Shown: positions 47,770-58,738 of the stretch, in pieces
How positions within the stretch are numbered: position 1 is the stretch's first letter
Layout of the letters: each line of letters starts with the position of its first letter
Assembly: GCA_014208095.1 (NCBI GenBank)
Contig: JACHMT010000001.1
Span: 2,170,001-2,234,000, forward strand
Direction: 5' to 3'
Length of the DNA: 64,000 nucleotides
Source: Actinospineispora eucalypti
GTDB taxonomy: Bacteria > Actinomycetota > Actinomycetes > Mycobacteriales > Pseudonocardiaceae
The notes under the pieces: model-generated
Seen by the model: only the letters and a program-made list of their open reading frames with translations
Databases searched by the model: none
Told to the model about the DNA's origin: nothing
Made by a program: the position numbers and the translations under genes

Positions 47770-47841
47770 TGGGGTATGGTGTAATCGGCAGCACGACTGA
47801 TTCTGGTTCAGTTAGTCTAGGTTCGAGTCCTGGTACCCCAG
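47770..47841 (+). tRNA. tRNA-Gln (anticodon CTG)
   Basis: Acceptor TGGGGTA/TACCCCA with discriminator G, anticodon stem ACTGA/TCAGT around loop TTCTGGT (anticodon CTG), T-arm GGTTCGAGTCC. CCA is not encoded. 72 nt. Charged through Glu-tRNA-Gln by GatCAB if glutaminyl-tRNA synthetase is absent. Confidence 0.95.
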
Positions 47842-47868
47842 CGGATACGGAGCAATTCGATATCCCTC

Positions 47869-47941
47869 GGCCCCGTCGTCTAGCGGCCTAGGACGCCGCC
47901 CTCTCAAGGCGGTAGCGCGGGTTCAAATCCCGTCGGGGCTA
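47869..47941 (+). tRNA. tRNA-Glu (anticodon CTC)
   Basis: Acceptor GGCCCCG/CGGGGCT (first pair G-U), anticodon stem CCGCC/GGCGG around loop CTCTCAA (anticodon CTC), T-arm GGGTTCAAATCCC, discriminator A. No encoded CCA. Same transcript as tRNA-Gln, 27 bp apart. Confidence 0.95.
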
Positions 47942-47947
47942 CAGAGC

Positions 47948-47990
47948 CGAAAGAGCCCTGCTCGCGGAGTACGCGAGCAGGGCTCTTTCG
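47948..47990 (+). terminator. Terminator of the tRNA operon
   Basis: A perfect 19-bp stem beginning CGAAAGAGCCCTGC with a 5-nt loop GAGTA. Confidence 0.85.
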
Positions 47991-47999
47991 CATTTCACT

Positions 48000-48060
48000 G
48001 CGGGGGTCCAACCCCCGCGCCCCGGGCCGGAGGGGCTGCGCCCCCCGGCACCCCCTCCGC
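48000..48060. repeat. G+C-rich hairpin pair after the tRNA terminator
   Basis: GCGGGGGT-CCA-ACCCCCGC (48000-48018) and, further on, CCGGAGGGGC-TGC-GCCCCCCGG. Such C/G hairpin pairs are scattered in actinomycete intergenic DNA. They lead into the type 2 array. Confidence 0.5.
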
Positions 48061-48073
48061 CGGGCGCGTTCAA

Positions 48074-48354
48074 CCACCCCCACCTGATTCAGTCACTTCA
48101 GCACGGTGATTCAGTCGGTTCAGCAGGGTGGTTCAGTCGTTCTGGCAGGGTGGTTCAGTCACTTCAGCGGGGTGATTCGGTCGGTTTGGCGGGTGCGGGT
48201 GATGCTCGATGTCGAAGTCGGCTTTACCGGCGGGTCGCCCGAGGTGGGTTGGCTGGGGTGATCCTTGAGGTCCCCATCCTGCTGAAGTGACTGAACCACC
48301 CTGCCAAACCGACTGAATCACCGTGCTGAAGTGACTGAATCAGGTGGGGGTGGG
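48074..48354. repeat. 22-bp array, type 2, giant inverted repeat (locus C)
   Basis: Five direct units start at 48086, 48108, 48130, 48152 and 48174; three inverted units have their ACTGAA at 48290, 48312 and 48334. The arms 48074-48139 and 48290-48354, including the C-rich linker on both sides, are complementary over about 65 bp with two mismatches. One arm follows the tRNA operon, the other the convergent ndgR-like gene. The roughly 150-bp middle holds the remaining direct units and unrelated sequence. Confidence 0.95.
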
Positions 48355-48358
48355 TGGG

Positions 48359-49060
48359 TTAGAGGCGTTGTTGGAGGGCTTCGGCGGCGGATAGGAGGTT
48401 GGCGGCCCAGCGGGCGCCGGGGCGGCGGCCGATTCGGTCTACGGGGCCGGAGACGGAGACGGCGGCGACGACTTCACCTTCCAGGTTGCGGACGGGGGCG
48501 GAGACGCTGGCGACGCCGGACTCGCGTTCGGCGACGCTTTGTGCCCAGCCTCGGCGGCGCACTTCCAGGAGGGTGCGCTCGGTGAAGGTGGCGTCGGTGA
48601 GGACGGCGCGCTGGGTGGCGGGGTCGGCCCAGGCGGCCAGGACCTTGGCGCCGGAGCCGGCGCCCATGGACAGCCGGGTGCCCACCGGCACCGTGTCGCG
48701 CAGGCCGCTTGCCGGCTCGGAGGCGGCGACGCAGATACGCTGCATTCCGTCCCGGCGATAGAGCTGCACGCTCTCCCCGGTGAGGTCGCGCAGCCGGGGC
48801 AGCACGGCCGACGCGGCTTCCAGTAGCGGGTCGCCGGAACGGGCGGCCAGCTCGGTGAGCGCCGGGCCGGGGCGCCAACGGCCGTCCGCGTCCCGGTGCA
48901 GCAGGCCGTGCACCTCCAGGCCGACGGCCAGGCGGTGCGCGGTGGCCCGGGGCAGCCCGGTGCGTTGGCACAGCTCGGCGAGACCGCACGGTTCGGTGGC
49001 GGCGGCCCACAACACCCCGACCGCCTTGTCCAACACGCCGATACCGCTATGCTGTCTCAC
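48359..49060 (-). CDS. ndgR: IclR-family regulator of leuCD (NdgR/LtbR-like)
   Basis: 233 residues, GTG start at 49060. Winged helix-turn-helix at about 8-65 ([41 protein letters not shown]) and an IclR effector domain (about 75-225; [41 protein letters not shown]). Divergent from leuC as ndgR (Streptomyces), ltbR (Corynebacterium) and Rv2989 are; these respond to amino-acid supply. Probably controls leuCD and itself from the 47-bp intergenic region. Confidence 0.88.
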   Translation of the reverse strand: MRQHSGIGVLDKAVGVLWAAATEPCGLAELCQRTGLPRATAHRLAVGLEVHGLLHRDADGRWRPGPALTELAARSGDPLLEAASAVLPRLRDLTGESVQLYRRDGMQRICVAASEPASGLRDTVPVGTRLSMGAGSGAKVLAAWADPATQRAVLTDATFTERTLLEVRRRGWAQSVAERESGVASVSAPVRNLEGEVVAAVSVSGPVDRIGRRPGARWAANLLSAAEALQQRL

Positions 49061-49072
49061 GAACCGATACTA

Positions 49073-49093
49073 ACTTCTCAAATTCTGGGAAGT
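49073..49093. promoter_or_regulatory. Probable NdgR operator between ndgR-like gene and leuC
   Basis: ACTTCTCA-AATTC-TGGGAAGT is an imperfect inverted repeat (7 of 8 pairs) in the middle of the 47-bp divergent region, 15 bp before the leuC ATG. Confidence 0.5.
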
Positions 49094-49107
49094 CCAGGAG
49101 GAAGCAG

Positions 49108-50519
<1,412 letters not shown>

Positions 50520-50520
<1 letters not shown>

Positions 50521-51131
50521 TGGAACCGTTCAGCACGCACACCGGCATCGGCGTCCCGCTCCGCCGGTCCAACGTGGACACCGACCAGATCATCCCGGCG
50601 GTCTACCTGAAGCGGGTGACCCGCACCGGCTTCGAGGACGGGCTGTTCTCGGCGTGGCGCCAGGACGAGAGCTTCATCCTCAACACCGAGCCGTTCTCCC
50701 GGGGGACCGTGTTGGTGGCCGGCCCGGACTTCGGCACCGGTTCGTCCCGGGAGCACGCCGTTTGGGCGCTGATGGACTACGGCTTTCGGGTGGTGATCTC
50801 CTCTCGTTTCGCGGACATCTTCCGGGGCAACTCCGGCAAGGGCGGCCTGCTCACCGCGCAGTGCAGCCAGGACGACGTCGAGCTGCTCTGGAAGCTCCTG
50901 GAGAACTCCCCGGGCACCGAGGTGACCGTCGACCTGGCCGAGAAGACGATCACCGCACGGGACCTGACCGTGCCTTTCTCGGTGGACGACTACACCCGCT
51001 GGCGGTTGCTGGAGGGTCTGGACGACATCGGGCTCACGCTGCGCAACGTGGCGGCGATCGACCGGTTCGAGGCGGCCAGGCCGGCCTGGTTCCCGCGCAC
51101 CGAGCCGGTTGAGGCGGGCTCATCCGGGTGA
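50520..51131 (+). CDS. leuD: 3-isopropylmalate dehydratase small subunit
   Basis: 203 residues. Swivelling domain: [17 protein letters not shown] (17-33), [41 protein letters not shown] at 50520 overlaps the leuC TGA. With CimA and LeuB this enzyme can serve both leucine and citramalate-based isoleucine synthesis. Confidence 0.97.
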
Positions 51132-51232
51132 CCCGGGCCGGCGAGCCGCTGGCGTTTTACCTGGCCTGGGTTCTACCGTAGCCCGGATCTCCTCGGCAGA
51201 CAGCGACCGGGGACCTGGGAAGGGATCACACG

Positions 51233-51781
51233 GTGAACAAGGCTGAGCTCGTGACGGCGCTCGCCGAACGTTTGGACGGGGACCGTAAGTCGGCCGCGGA
51301 GGCCCTGGATGGGCTGGTGGACGTCATCGTGCGTGCGGTGCAGGCCGGCGAGACGGTGACGGTGACCGGCTTCGGCGTCTTCGAACGGCGCGAGCGGGCG
51401 GCCCGGGCCGGGCGCAACCCGCGCACCGGCGAGGTGATCCAGCTGCCGGCCGCGGCGATCCCCGGGTTCCGGGCCGGCGCGATGTTCCGGGACGTGGTGA
51501 GCGGGGCGCGCGAACTCGGCGAGCCCGCGCCGTCCCGGCCGCGCACCCGGCCCGCCGCCGCGCCGGCCGCCGCCGCGCCGGCGCCGAGGACCCCGGTCGA
51601 GGATGCCCCGGCGGCGACCGACGGCAAGGCGGCGAAGGCGCCCAAGTCCGGCAAGGCCACCAAGCCCGCCAAGCCGGCGGCCAAGGACGCCAAGCCGGCC
51701 AAGGACGGCAAGGCGGCCAAGGGGGCCAAGGCGAAGGACGCCAAGGGTAAGGACGCCGGGAAGAAGAAGGCCAAGAAGTAG
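51233..51781 (+). CDS. hup: HU-family nucleoid protein with lysine/alanine-rich tail
   Basis: 182 residues. HU core 1-92 (NKAELVTALAERLDGDRKSAAEALDGLVDVI, TVTGFGVFERRERAARAGRNPRTGE, PGFRAGAMFRDVV) and a histone H1-like tail rich in KAAK/KPAK repeats from about 105. This two-part form is HupB/HupS of actinomycetes. GTG start with GGAAGGG upstream. In mycobacteria hupB also follows leuCD. Confidence 0.95.
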   Translation: MNKAELVTALAERLDGDRKSAAEALDGLVDVIVRAVQAGETVTVTGFGVFERRERAARAGRNPRTGEVIQLPAAAIPGFRAGAMFRDVVSGARELGEPAPSRPRTRPAAAPAAAAPAPRTPVEDAPAATDGKAAKAPKSGKATKPAKPAAKDAKPAKDGKAAKGAKAKDAKGKDAGKKKAKK

Positions 51782-51891
51782 CCTGCGGCACCGCGGCGCC
51801 GCATTGGAGTGCGGCGTGGTGTTCCGGCGACGTGGCGCCGGGGTCGTGCTCGGCGTGCGCGCGGCCTCGCGCTTTGGCGTACCTAAATCTC

Positions 51892-51979
51892 CGACTCGCT
51901 GTACCCAAATCCCCGACTCGCTGTACCCAAATCCCCGACTCGCCGTACCTAAATCCCCGACTCGCGGTACCTGGTGGGC
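51892..51979 (-). repeat. 22-bp tandem array, type 1, four units, after mutT1-like gene
   Basis: CGACTCG at 51892, 51914, 51936 and 51958, exact 22-bp steps. On the minus strand the units read GAGTCGGGGAT, following the TGA of the convergent NUDIX gene and the linker CCCCCAACGCCCACC. Confidence 0.95.
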
Positions 51980-51987
51980 GTTGGGGG

Positions 51988-52863
51988 TCAGGCGTAGGGG
52001 TCGGGGTAGTAGTCGGCGGTGACCGGGAGGCCGGGGCGGGTGGTCAGGACCCAGGTGCTGCCCTTGCGGGCGGGCGGGTCGGGTTGGCCGGTCAGCCGGG
52101 TGATCAGGTCGGGGATGACCGCGCCCTGGCTGCACACCACCGCCACCCCCGGCGCGGCGGCCAGCTCGAGCAGCCGGGCGAACCCGGCCTCCGGGTCGGC
52201 CGCGTACCCGTGCTCGCTCATCGACGGTTCGTCGCCGATCGCCAGGCCCAGCGGTTCGGTGAGCGGGCGCAGCGTCTCCACGCAGCGGACCGGCGGCGCG
52301 GAGTAGGCCCGGGTGGGGCCGAACAGCGCCAGGAACTGGGACAACGCGGCGGCCTGCTCGCGGCCCTTGTCGGTGAGCGGGCGCACCCGGTCGTCACCCT
52401 CCCAGCTCGCCCGGTCGCCGGCCTTGGCGTGGCGGACCAGCAGCAACGGCTCGGACGGCGGGTCGATGGCCTGGAACCGGTCCAGGACCCCGACGTCGTG
52501 GGCGTAGCTGAGCAACGAACGGGCCGCGTCCGGGGCGAGCCAGCGCAGCTGGTCCACCTCGTCGTTCGGTTCGAAGGCGCCGCCGGCGGCCAGGGCGGCC
52601 CAGTAGCGCACCACCTTCTCGCCCTGCTCGACGCGGTAGTTGGTGTCGCCCAGCCGGGCGCCCAGCCGAACGGTGTGGCCGGTCTCCTCCAGCACCTCGC
52701 GCGCGGCGGCGGCGGCGAAGGACTCGCCCGGGTGCAGCTTGCCCTTGGGCAGGGACCAGTCGTCGTAGCGCGGCCGGTGCACCACCGCGACCTCGCTCGG
52801 ACCCTCGGGAGAGGGACGCCAGAGCACCGCGCCGGCGGCGAGCACCTCGGGCATCGGATTCAT
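51988..52863 (-). CDS. mutT1: NUDIX hydrolase fused to histidine-phosphatase domain (MutT1-like)
   Basis: 291 residues. Nudix box [22 protein letters not shown] (41-62); second half a phosphoglycerate-mutase-type phosphatase with [10 protein letters not shown] (near 140-150) and SEHGY. MutT1 of mycobacteria (Rv2985) degrades 8-oxo-(d)GTP and dinucleotide polyphosphates; same two-domain layout and same neighbour ppk. The ATG overlaps the ppk stop (ATGA), so the genes form an operon. Confidence 0.9.
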   Translation of the reverse strand: MNPMPEVLAAGAVLWRPSPEGPSEVAVVHRPRYDDWSLPKGKLHPGESFAAAAAREVLEETGHTVRLGARLGDTNYRVEQGEKVVRYWAALAAGGAFEPNDEVDQLRWLAPDAARSLLSYAHDVGVLDRFQAIDPPSEPLLLVRHAKAGDRASWEGDDRVRPLTDKGREQAAALSQFLALFGPTRAYSAPPVRCVETLRPLTEPLGLAIGDEPSMSEHGYAADPEAGFARLLELAAAPGVAVVCSQGAVIPDLITRLTGQPDPPARKGSTWVLTTRPGLPVTADYYPDPYA

Positions 52864-55205
52864 TCGGCAGCCAGGGCGTGCCGGCGCACCGACTCGGTCT
52901 GGTGGTCACGCACCGGGGTGCCGTCGTCGGTTCCGGCCGGCGACGGCGTCCACCCCCCGTCCGGGCCGAGCACCCAGCACCGGGTGGACGGGTCCAGCGC
53001 GGAGTTGAACATGTCGTCCAGCTGGCCGGTGAGCCGCTCGCTGACCCGCAGCAGCACCTCCACCCGGCGGTCCAGGTTGCGGTGCATGATGTCCGCGCTG
53101 CCGATCCAGTACTCGCCGGCTCCCACGTAGTGGAAGACCCGGGAGTGCTCGAGGAACTGGCCCAGGATGGAGCGGACCTCGATGTTCTCGCTCAGTCCCT
53201 GGCGGCCGGGGATGAGCGCGCAGATGCCGCGCACCACGACCTGCACCTTCACCCCCGCCTGGGACGCCCGGTACAGCGCGTCGATGACCTGCTCGTCGAC
53301 CATCGAGTTCATCTTGAACCGGATGCCGGAAGGGCGGCCCGCCGCGTGGTGGGCGATCTCCGCCTCGATCCGGTCGATCAGCCCCCTCCGCACGCCGGCC
53401 GGTGCGACCAGCAGCGTCCGGTACTTGTTCTGCCGGGCGTAACCGGTCAGCGAGTTGAACAGGTCGGCGACGTCCGCGCCCACCTTCGGGTCGGCGGTGA
53501 GCACGCCCATGTCCTCGTAGAGCCGGGCGGTCTTGGGGTTGTAGTTGCCGGTGCCCACGTGGCAGTAGCGGCGGATCCGGGAGCCTTCCTGGCGCACCAC
53601 CAGCGAGGTCTTGCAGTGCGTCTTGAGCCCGATCAGCCCGTACACCACGTGCACGCCGGCCTTTTCCAGCTCGCGGGCCCAGCGGATGTTGGCCTTCTCG
53701 TCGAACCGGGCCTTCAGCTCGACCAGCGCCACCACCTGCTTGCCCGCCTCGGCCGCGCTGACCAGCGCGTCCACGATCGGCGAGTCACCGGAGGTGCGGT
53801 AGAGCGTCTGCTTGATGGCCAGTACCTGCGGGTCGGCGGCGGCCTGCTCGATGAACCGCTGCACGCTTGTGGAGAACGAGTCGTACGGGTGGTGCACCAG
53901 CACGTCGCCCTCGCGCAGGGTGGCGAACACGCTGCGCGGCGTCTCGCCCTCGGCGAAGGCGGGGTGGGTGGCCGGCACGAACGGCGGGTCCTTCAGTGCC
54001 GGCCGGTCCTCGCCGTAGACCCGCCACAGCATGGTCAGGTCCAGCAGGCCGGGCACCACCATCACGTCGTGCGGATCCACGTCCAGCTCCCGCAGCAGCA
54101 GCTCCAGCACGTGCTCGCTCATCGAGTCGGTGATCTCCAGCCGCACCGGGGGGCCGAACCGCCGCCGCGCCAGCTCCCGTTCCAGGGCCTGCAGCAGGTC
54201 CTCGTCCCGGTCCTCCTCGACGTCCAGGTCCGCGTTGCGGGTGACCCGGAAGGCGTGGTGCTCGACCACCTCCATGCCGGTGAACAGCTCGCCCAGGTGC
54301 GCGGCGATCAGGTCCTCGATCGGGATGAAGATCAGGTCGCCCTGGCGGGACTCCACGGGGACCAGCCGGGGCACGTTGTTGGGCACCTTGACCCGGGCGA
54401 ACCGCTCGGTGTGGCCCTGCGGGTCGCGCACCGTGACGGCCAGGTTCAGCGACAGGCTGGAGATGTACGGGAACGGGTGCGCGGGGTCCACCGCGAGCGG
54501 GGTGAGCACCGGGAACACCTGCTCGGAGAAGTACAGCGAGAGCTTGTCGCGCTGCCCCTCGGTGAGCTCCTCCCAGTGCAGCACGCGGATCCCGTGGGTG
54601 GCCAGTTCGGGCTGGACCGAGTCGCGGAACGCGATGGCGTGCCGCTCGGCCAGCGCCTGGCTGCGCTCCGAGATGCGGGCCAGCTGCTCGCGCGGGGTGA
54701 GGCCGTCGGCCGACCGGACGGTGAGGCCGGTCTCGTCCCGGCGCTTCAGCCCGGCCACCCGGACCATGAAGAACTCGTCCAGGTTGGACGCGAAGATGGC
54801 CAGGAACTTGGCCCGCTCCAGCAGCGGCTGGCTGGTGTCCTCGGCCAGCGCGAGCACCCGGGCGTTGAAGTCCAGCCAGGACAGCTCGCGGTTCAGGTAG
54901 CGGTCGTCCGGCAGGTCGGTGCGCACCTCGGCCGGGGTCGGAGCGGGCGGCGCGGCCGGCGCCTGGGGGAGCAGCACCGCCGGCCGGGGCGGCGGCCGGC
55001 GGGCCGAGCTGGCGCTCACCGGCGCCGGGCCGATGCGTCCGGCGGCCTCGGTGCCCGGATCCTCGGCGGTGGCTACCGCGCCCCTCGCGGCCCGCGCCGA
55101 GCGGGTTTTCGCGGCCGTCCGGCGAGGGGCGGCGGCGCGGGCTCGCCGTCGGCCGTTCTGTCCATCGGATGCCGGTTCGGAAGCCACCCGGCCATTCTGA
55201 CCCAC
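52860..55205 (-). CDS. ppk: Polyphosphate kinase 1
   Basis: 781 residues. Reversible synthesis of polyphosphate from ATP. Core starts at about residue 100 ([21 protein letters not shown]); catalytic histidines in HCKTSLVV and [22 protein letters not shown]-terminal [13 protein letters not shown]. The first 95 residues are an Ala/Arg/Pro-rich extension of low complexity. GTG 55205 was taken, a GTG at 55187 is equally possible. Co-transcribed with the mutT1-like gene. Confidence 0.95.
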   Translation of the reverse strand: MGQNGRVASEPASDGQNGRRRARAAAPRRTAAKTRSARAARGAVATAEDPGTEAAGRIGPAPVSASSARRPPPRPAVLLPQAPAAPPAPTPAEVRTDLPDDRYLNRELSWLDFNARVLALAEDTSQPLLERAKFLAIFASNLDEFFMVRVAGLKRRDETGLTVRSADGLTPREQLARISERSQALAERHAIAFRDSVQPELATHGIRVLHWEELTEGQRDKLSLYFSEQVFPVLTPLAVDPAHPFPYISSLSLNLAVTVRDPQGHTERFARVKVPNNVPRLVPVESRQGDLIFIPIEDLIAAHLGELFTGMEVVEHHAFRVTRNADLDVEEDRDEDLLQALERELARRRFGPPVRLEITDSMSEHVLELLLRELDVDPHDVMVVPGLLDLTMLWRVYGEDRPALKDPPFVPATHPAFAEGETPRSVFATLREGDVLVHHPYDSFSTSVQRFIEQAAADPQVLAIKQTLYRTSGDSPIVDALVSAAEAGKQVVALVELKARFDEKANIRWARELEKAGVHVVYGLIGLKTHCKTSLVVRQEGSRIRRYCHVGTGNYNPKTARLYEDMGVLTADPKVGADVADLFNSLTGYARQNKYRTLLVAPAGVRRGLIDRIEAEIAHHAAGRPSGIRFKMNSMVDEQVIDALYRASQAGVKVQVVVRGICALIPGRQGLSENIEVRSILGQFLEHSRVFHYVGAGEYWIGSADIMHRNLDRRVEVLLRVSERLTGQLDDMFNSALDPSTRCWVLGPDGGWTPSPAGTDDGTPVRDHQTESVRRHALAAE

Positions 55206-55256
55206 TGAAGGGCTAACCGTGTTCCCTGTACCGGTCGGTACTAGGTGAACAGCAGG

Positions 55257-55979
55257 TCACAATCCGTCCGGCCTCGCCCGAATGGGTGTCACGTGTCCCA
55301 GTGTCGCCCGCGTGTTCTCGCCCAGCCCCAGGGCGGCCGCCGCGCGCAGGTCCTCCGGGGTGTCCACGTCCCGGCGCAGGCCCGGCCAGCGCCCGGTCAG
55401 CCGCAGCGCCCCGCCGCGCTGGTGGGCGGCCGCGGAGTCCGGCCCGAACTCCGGGTCCAGCTCGGTGTCCGCCGTGCAGAGCAGCAGCGTCGTGCCGGTG
55501 CCCCCGGCGTCCGGGCAGAACGCCCGCTCGGCCAGCCCGGCCCGGAACGCGGACAGCGAGGTGGCCACCGCCTCGGCCAGCTCCTCGGCCCGCAGCGCGG
55601 GCAGGTCGGCCTGCAGCGCGCCGAGCGGGGCGCGCGGGCCGGGTTCGGCACGCAGCAGCTCGGCGGCGTGCCGCAGCGCCTCGTTCAGCCCGCGCTGCGG
55701 GTGGTCGGGCAGCGTGGGCACGTCCGCCGCCAGTGCACCGGTCACCTCGGGGTCGGACGTGACGACGAACACCCGGCGAACACCAGGTGCCGAGCGGGCC
55801 ACCGCGAGGGTGTCCCGGACCATGGCCATGGCCAGCCGGGCATGCGCCCCGGGGTCGCCGACGCCGTTGTCCGCCGCGCCTCGCAGCCGGGTCTTGGCCC
55901 TGGCCAGCGACTTTACCGGGACCAGCAGGTCGACGGTGCGGCCGTGGTCGCCGCGCGCGGCCGGCGTGTATGGGGACAC
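55257..55979 (-). CDS. cofC: 2-phospho-L-lactate/phosphoenolpyruvate guanylyltransferase (F420 biosynthesis)
   Basis: 240 residues. CofC/FbiD family: VDLLVPVKSLARAKTRL near the start, VFVVTSDPEVTGALAAD, ALQADLPALRAEEL (metal aspartate), FGPDSAAAH and GLRRDVDTPEDL. In mycobacteria (FbiD, Rv2983) it makes the guanylylated PEP precursor of coenzyme F420. GTG 55979 is favoured because TAACCA lies 11 nt upstream on the same strand, giving a leaderless message; the longer frame to 56021 lacks a ribosome site. Confidence 0.87.
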   Translation of the reverse strand: MSPYTPAARGDHGRTVDLLVPVKSLARAKTRLRGAADNGVGDPGAHARLAMAMVRDTLAVARSAPGVRRVFVVTSDPEVTGALAADVPTLPDHPQRGLNEALRHAAELLRAEPGPRAPLGALQADLPALRAEELAEAVATSLSAFRAGLAERAFCPDAGGTGTTLLLCTADTELDPEFGPDSAAAHQRGGALRLTGRWPGLRRDVDTPEDLRAAAALGLGENTRATLGHVTPIRARPDGL

Positions 55980-56051
55980 CCGTCCATGGTTACATCTGGA
56001 TGCGGCGCAGGCGCGCCGCACGGGCGCAGTGGTCGATCGGGGAGGTCCAGG

Positions 56052-56945
56052 GTGGCGCGGGAGAAGGGCGGCTTCTGGGTTGGGTTAACGGCGGTTTTCT
56101 TCTACCCGCTCACCTGGCTGTGCGGGAGGTGGCGGGTGGAGGGGCTGGACCGGATCCCCCGGTCCGGGCCGGCGCTGATCGTGGCCAACCACATCTCGTA
56201 CCTGGACCCGGTGTACACGGCGGTGTTCGTGCACCGGGGCAAGCGGGTACCCCGGTTCCTGGCGAAGGACAGCATCTGGCGGCTGCCGGTAATGAAGTGG
56301 ATCATGCCGGGTTCCGGTCAGATCCCGGTGTACCGGGACTCGGCGGACGCGCAGCGCAGCCTCAGTGCGGGCATCGAGGCGCTGGAGGACGGCAAGATGG
56401 TGATCATCTACCCGGAGGGCACCATCACGCGCGACCCGGACCAGTGGCCCATGCAGTCGCGGACCGGGGTGGCCAGGTTGGCGCTGTCCGGCGACGTACC
56501 GGTGATCCCGCTGGTGCACTGGGGCACGCTGGACGTGTTCGACATGTACCAGAAGAAGTTCCGCCCGCTGCCCCGCAAGGAGATCGTGGTGCGCTGCGGC
56601 GACCCGATCGACCTGTCCGCCTACCGGGGCCGCCCGGTGGACGCCGCGCTGCTGCGGGAGGTCACCGACCACATGATGGGCGTGGTCCGGGACCTGCTCG
56701 CCGAGGTGCGCGGCGAGCCGGCGCCGGCCGGCTTCTACCGGAAGGGCCGCGCCGGGCGCCCGGCCGCGCCGGAAGGCCCGGTGGACGGCTCACCGGACGG
56801 CTCGGCGAGTGGCTTGACGGACGGCTCGGCGGGTGGCTCTGAAGCCTCGGCGGGTGGCTCTCCGGACGGCTCGACGGACGGCTCGGCGGGTGGCTCGACG
56901 GGTAGGTCAGCGAGTGGCTCGGCGGGCGGGGAAGCGGCCTCGTGA
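56052..56945 (+). CDS. 1-acyl-sn-glycerol-3-phosphate acyltransferase (PlsC type) with Gly/Ser-rich tail
   Basis: 297 residues. GTG 56052 has GGGAGG 5-7 nt upstream. Membrane segment [18 protein letters not shown], motif [31 protein letters not shown], motif [12 protein letters not shown]. The last 60 residues are a degenerate repeat of GGS, DGS and GSA encoded by GGCTCGGCGGGTGGCTC-like units, probably disordered and variable in length. Overlaps gpsA by 4 bp, and gpsA supplies glycerol-3-phosphate, a fitting phospholipid operon. Confidence 0.9.
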   Translation: MAREKGGFWVGLTAVFFYPLTWLCGRWRVEGLDRIPRSGPALIVANHISYLDPVYTAVFVHRGKRVPRFLAKDSIWRLPVMKWIMPGSGQIPVYRDSADAQRSLSAGIEALEDGKMVIIYPEGTITRDPDQWPMQSRTGVARLALSGDVPVIPLVHWGTLDVFDMYQKKFRPLPRKEIVVRCGDPIDLSAYRGRPVDAALLREVTDHMMGVVRDLLAEVRGEPAPAGFYRKGRAGRPAAPEGPVDGSPDGSASGLTDGSAGGSEASAGGSPDGSTDGSAGGSTGRSASGSAGGEAAS

Positions 56946-57976
56946 CGCCGGAAGCGGCCACGGGGACGGTGCCGAGGATCCGGCGCGCGGCGGTGCTCGG
57001 CGCCGGCTCCTGGGGAACCTCGTTCGCCAAGGTCCTGGCCGACGCCGGGCGGGAGGTCTCGCTCTGGGCGCGCCGCCCCGAGGTGGTGAAGGTGATCAAT
57101 GCCGACCACCGGAACCCGGACTACCTGCCCGGCATCCGGCTGCCGGAGAACCTGGTCGCGGTGGCCGACCCGGCCGAGGCGATGGCCGGCGCGGACGTGG
57201 TGGTGTTCGCGGTGCCCTCGCAGACCCTGCGGGCCAACCTGACGGGCTGGCGGCCCGCGCTGCCCGAGGACGTGACGCTGGTCAGCCTGGCCAAGGGTGT
57301 GGAGCTGGGCACGCTGAACCGGATGAGCCAGGTGATCGCCGAGGTGGCCGGCGTGGCCGATGACCGGATCGCCGTGCTCTCCGGCCCGAACCTGGCCCGG
57401 GAGATCGCCGAAGAGCAGCCGACCGCGACCGTGGTGGCCTGCCCCGACCACCAGCGGGCCGTCGACGTTCAGCTGGCCTGCACCTCCGGCTACTTCCGGG
57501 TCTACACCAACACCGACGTGGTCGGCGCTGAACTGGGTGGCGCCGGCAAGAACGTGATCGCGCTGGCCTGCGGGATCGCCGCCGGCATGGGCCTCGGCGA
57601 CAACACCAGGGCCTCGCTGATGACCCGAGGTCTGGCCGAGCTGGGCCGGCTGGGCGTGCGCCTGGGCGCGGACCCGCTGACCTTCGCCGGGCTGGCCGGC
57701 ATGGGTGACCTGGTGGCCACCTGTTCCTCCCGGCTGTCCCGCAACCGAACCTTCGGCGAGCACCTCGGCCGGGGGGAGAGCCTGGCCGAGGCGGAGGCGG
57801 CCAACCACGGCCAGGTGGCCGAGGGGGTCAAGTCCTGCCTGTCCATCTGCGAACTGGCCCGCCGCCACCAGGTGGACGTGCCGATCACCGACGGGGTGCG
57901 CCAGGTCTGCCACGAGGGCCTCTCCGCCTCCGCAATGGCCAAGGCGCTGGTGACGAGGACTCCCAAGCCGGAATGA
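56942..57976 (+). CDS. gpsA: Glycerol-3-phosphate dehydrogenase [NAD(P)+]
   Basis: 344 residues. Reduces DHAP to glycerol-3-phosphate. [21 protein letters not shown] (Rossmann), [16 protein letters not shown], catalytic lysine in [36 protein letters not shown], and [12 protein letters not shown] overlaps the plsC-like stop. A type 3 repeat block follows. Confidence 0.95.
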   Translation: MTPEAATGTVPRIRRAAVLGAGSWGTSFAKVLADAGREVSLWARRPEVVKVINADHRNPDYLPGIRLPENLVAVADPAEAMAGADVVVFAVPSQTLRANLTGWRPALPEDVTLVSLAKGVELGTLNRMSQVIAEVAGVADDRIAVLSGPNLAREIAEEQPTATVVACPDHQRAVDVQLACTSGYFRVYTNTDVVGAELGGAGKNVIALACGIAAGMGLGDNTRASLMTRGLAELGRLGVRLGADPLTFAGLAGMGDLVATCSSRLSRNRTFGEHLGRGESLAEAEAANHGQVAEGVKSCLSICELARRHQVDVPITDGVRQVCHEGLSASAMAKALVTRTPKPE

Positions 57977-58214
57977 GGCGGTTCGCGCGGTCTAGAGATC
58001 GCTTGGACGGCGGGACTTGGTGGCCGGTCGCGCGGGTTGGGCCGCCGGGCGGGCGGTTTTAAAACCGCTTGGACGGCGGAGCTGGGTGACCTGCCGCGGC
58101 TCGAGTCTGCCGGGCCGCCGGTTCCGGAGGCGGCACGGGCTCGCCCGGTGAGTGCTACCCGGTTCCTTTTTGATCTAGGAAAACCTGAAGGATGTAACAC
58201 TCGATGCCCCGTTC

Positions 58215-58282
58215 CATGGTCATCAGGACATGAGGGCCACCCTGAATCGATCCGGAGCGGCCACAGTGCCCTGATGACCATG
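58215..58282. repeat. Inverted repeat in the centre of the type 3 block
   Basis: CATGGTCATCAGG (58215-58227) and its exact complement (58270-58282). Flanked by A+T-richer sequence (TTTTTGATCTAGGAAAACC at about 58167). Possibly the gpsA terminator. Confidence 0.6.
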
Positions 58283-58355
58283 AAAGGCTCGCGGGGTAGT
58301 GCCCGGCTCGCTGGTCAAACGGCCGAAAGCCACAGACCGCGCCGGTGGTGTCGGG

Positions 58356-58418
58356 TGATCGCCGCTGCTGGCGGTTTAGCCTCGATTTTCGACGCTGAAC
58401 CGCCACGATCGGCGATCA
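58356..58418. repeat. Second inverted repeat in the type 3 block
   Basis: TGATCGCCG ... CGGCGATCA (9 bp) enclosing GGCGGTTTAGC / GCTGAACCGCC, loop CTCGATTTTCGAC. Confidence 0.6.
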
Positions 58419-58738
58419 AGCCTGGATCCCCGCCACCACTACCCGTCCAAGCCGTTTCAAACCGCCGCCCGGCGGCTCAACTTGCGGCAGGCCGCTAAGC
58501 TCCGCCGTCCAGGCGGCTTTAAACCGCCGCCCGGCAGCCCAACCTGCGGCAGGTCGCCAAGCTCCGCCGTCGAGGCGGCTTTAAACCGCCGGCCCGGCGG
58601 CCCAACCCACGCCTCGCCGTCCAAGCCGTTTCAAACCGCCGGCCCGGCGGCCCAACCTGTGGCAGCCCGCCCACGCCTCGCCGTCCAAGCGGCTTTAAAC
58701 CGCCGCCCGGCAGTTCGAGCCGCGGAAGAAACGCCCAC

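Larger units (their letters stand above)
57977..58738. repeat. 762-bp type 3 repeat block between gpsA and PNPOx gene
   Basis: On the gpsA side two units containing GCTTGGACGGCGG (58001, 58069). On the PNPOx side five units in the opposite orientation, CCGTCCAAGCGGCTTTAAAC-like, starting at 58443, 58505, 58567, 58617 and 58681 (steps 62, 62, 50, 64). Each has a near-palindrome around TTTAAA. Both groups point away from their own gene. No ORF in the block looks coding. Confidence 0.85.

Noticed and set aside
47591..47891. ORFs spanning the tRNA-Gln and tRNA-Glu genes
   Set aside because: They overlap clear tRNA genes and show no coding features.
54900..55205. Separate gene for the Ala/Arg/Pro-rich N-terminal part of polyphosphate kinase
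   Set aside because: Frame is continuous with the kinase core and such extensions are common in actinomycete PPK1.
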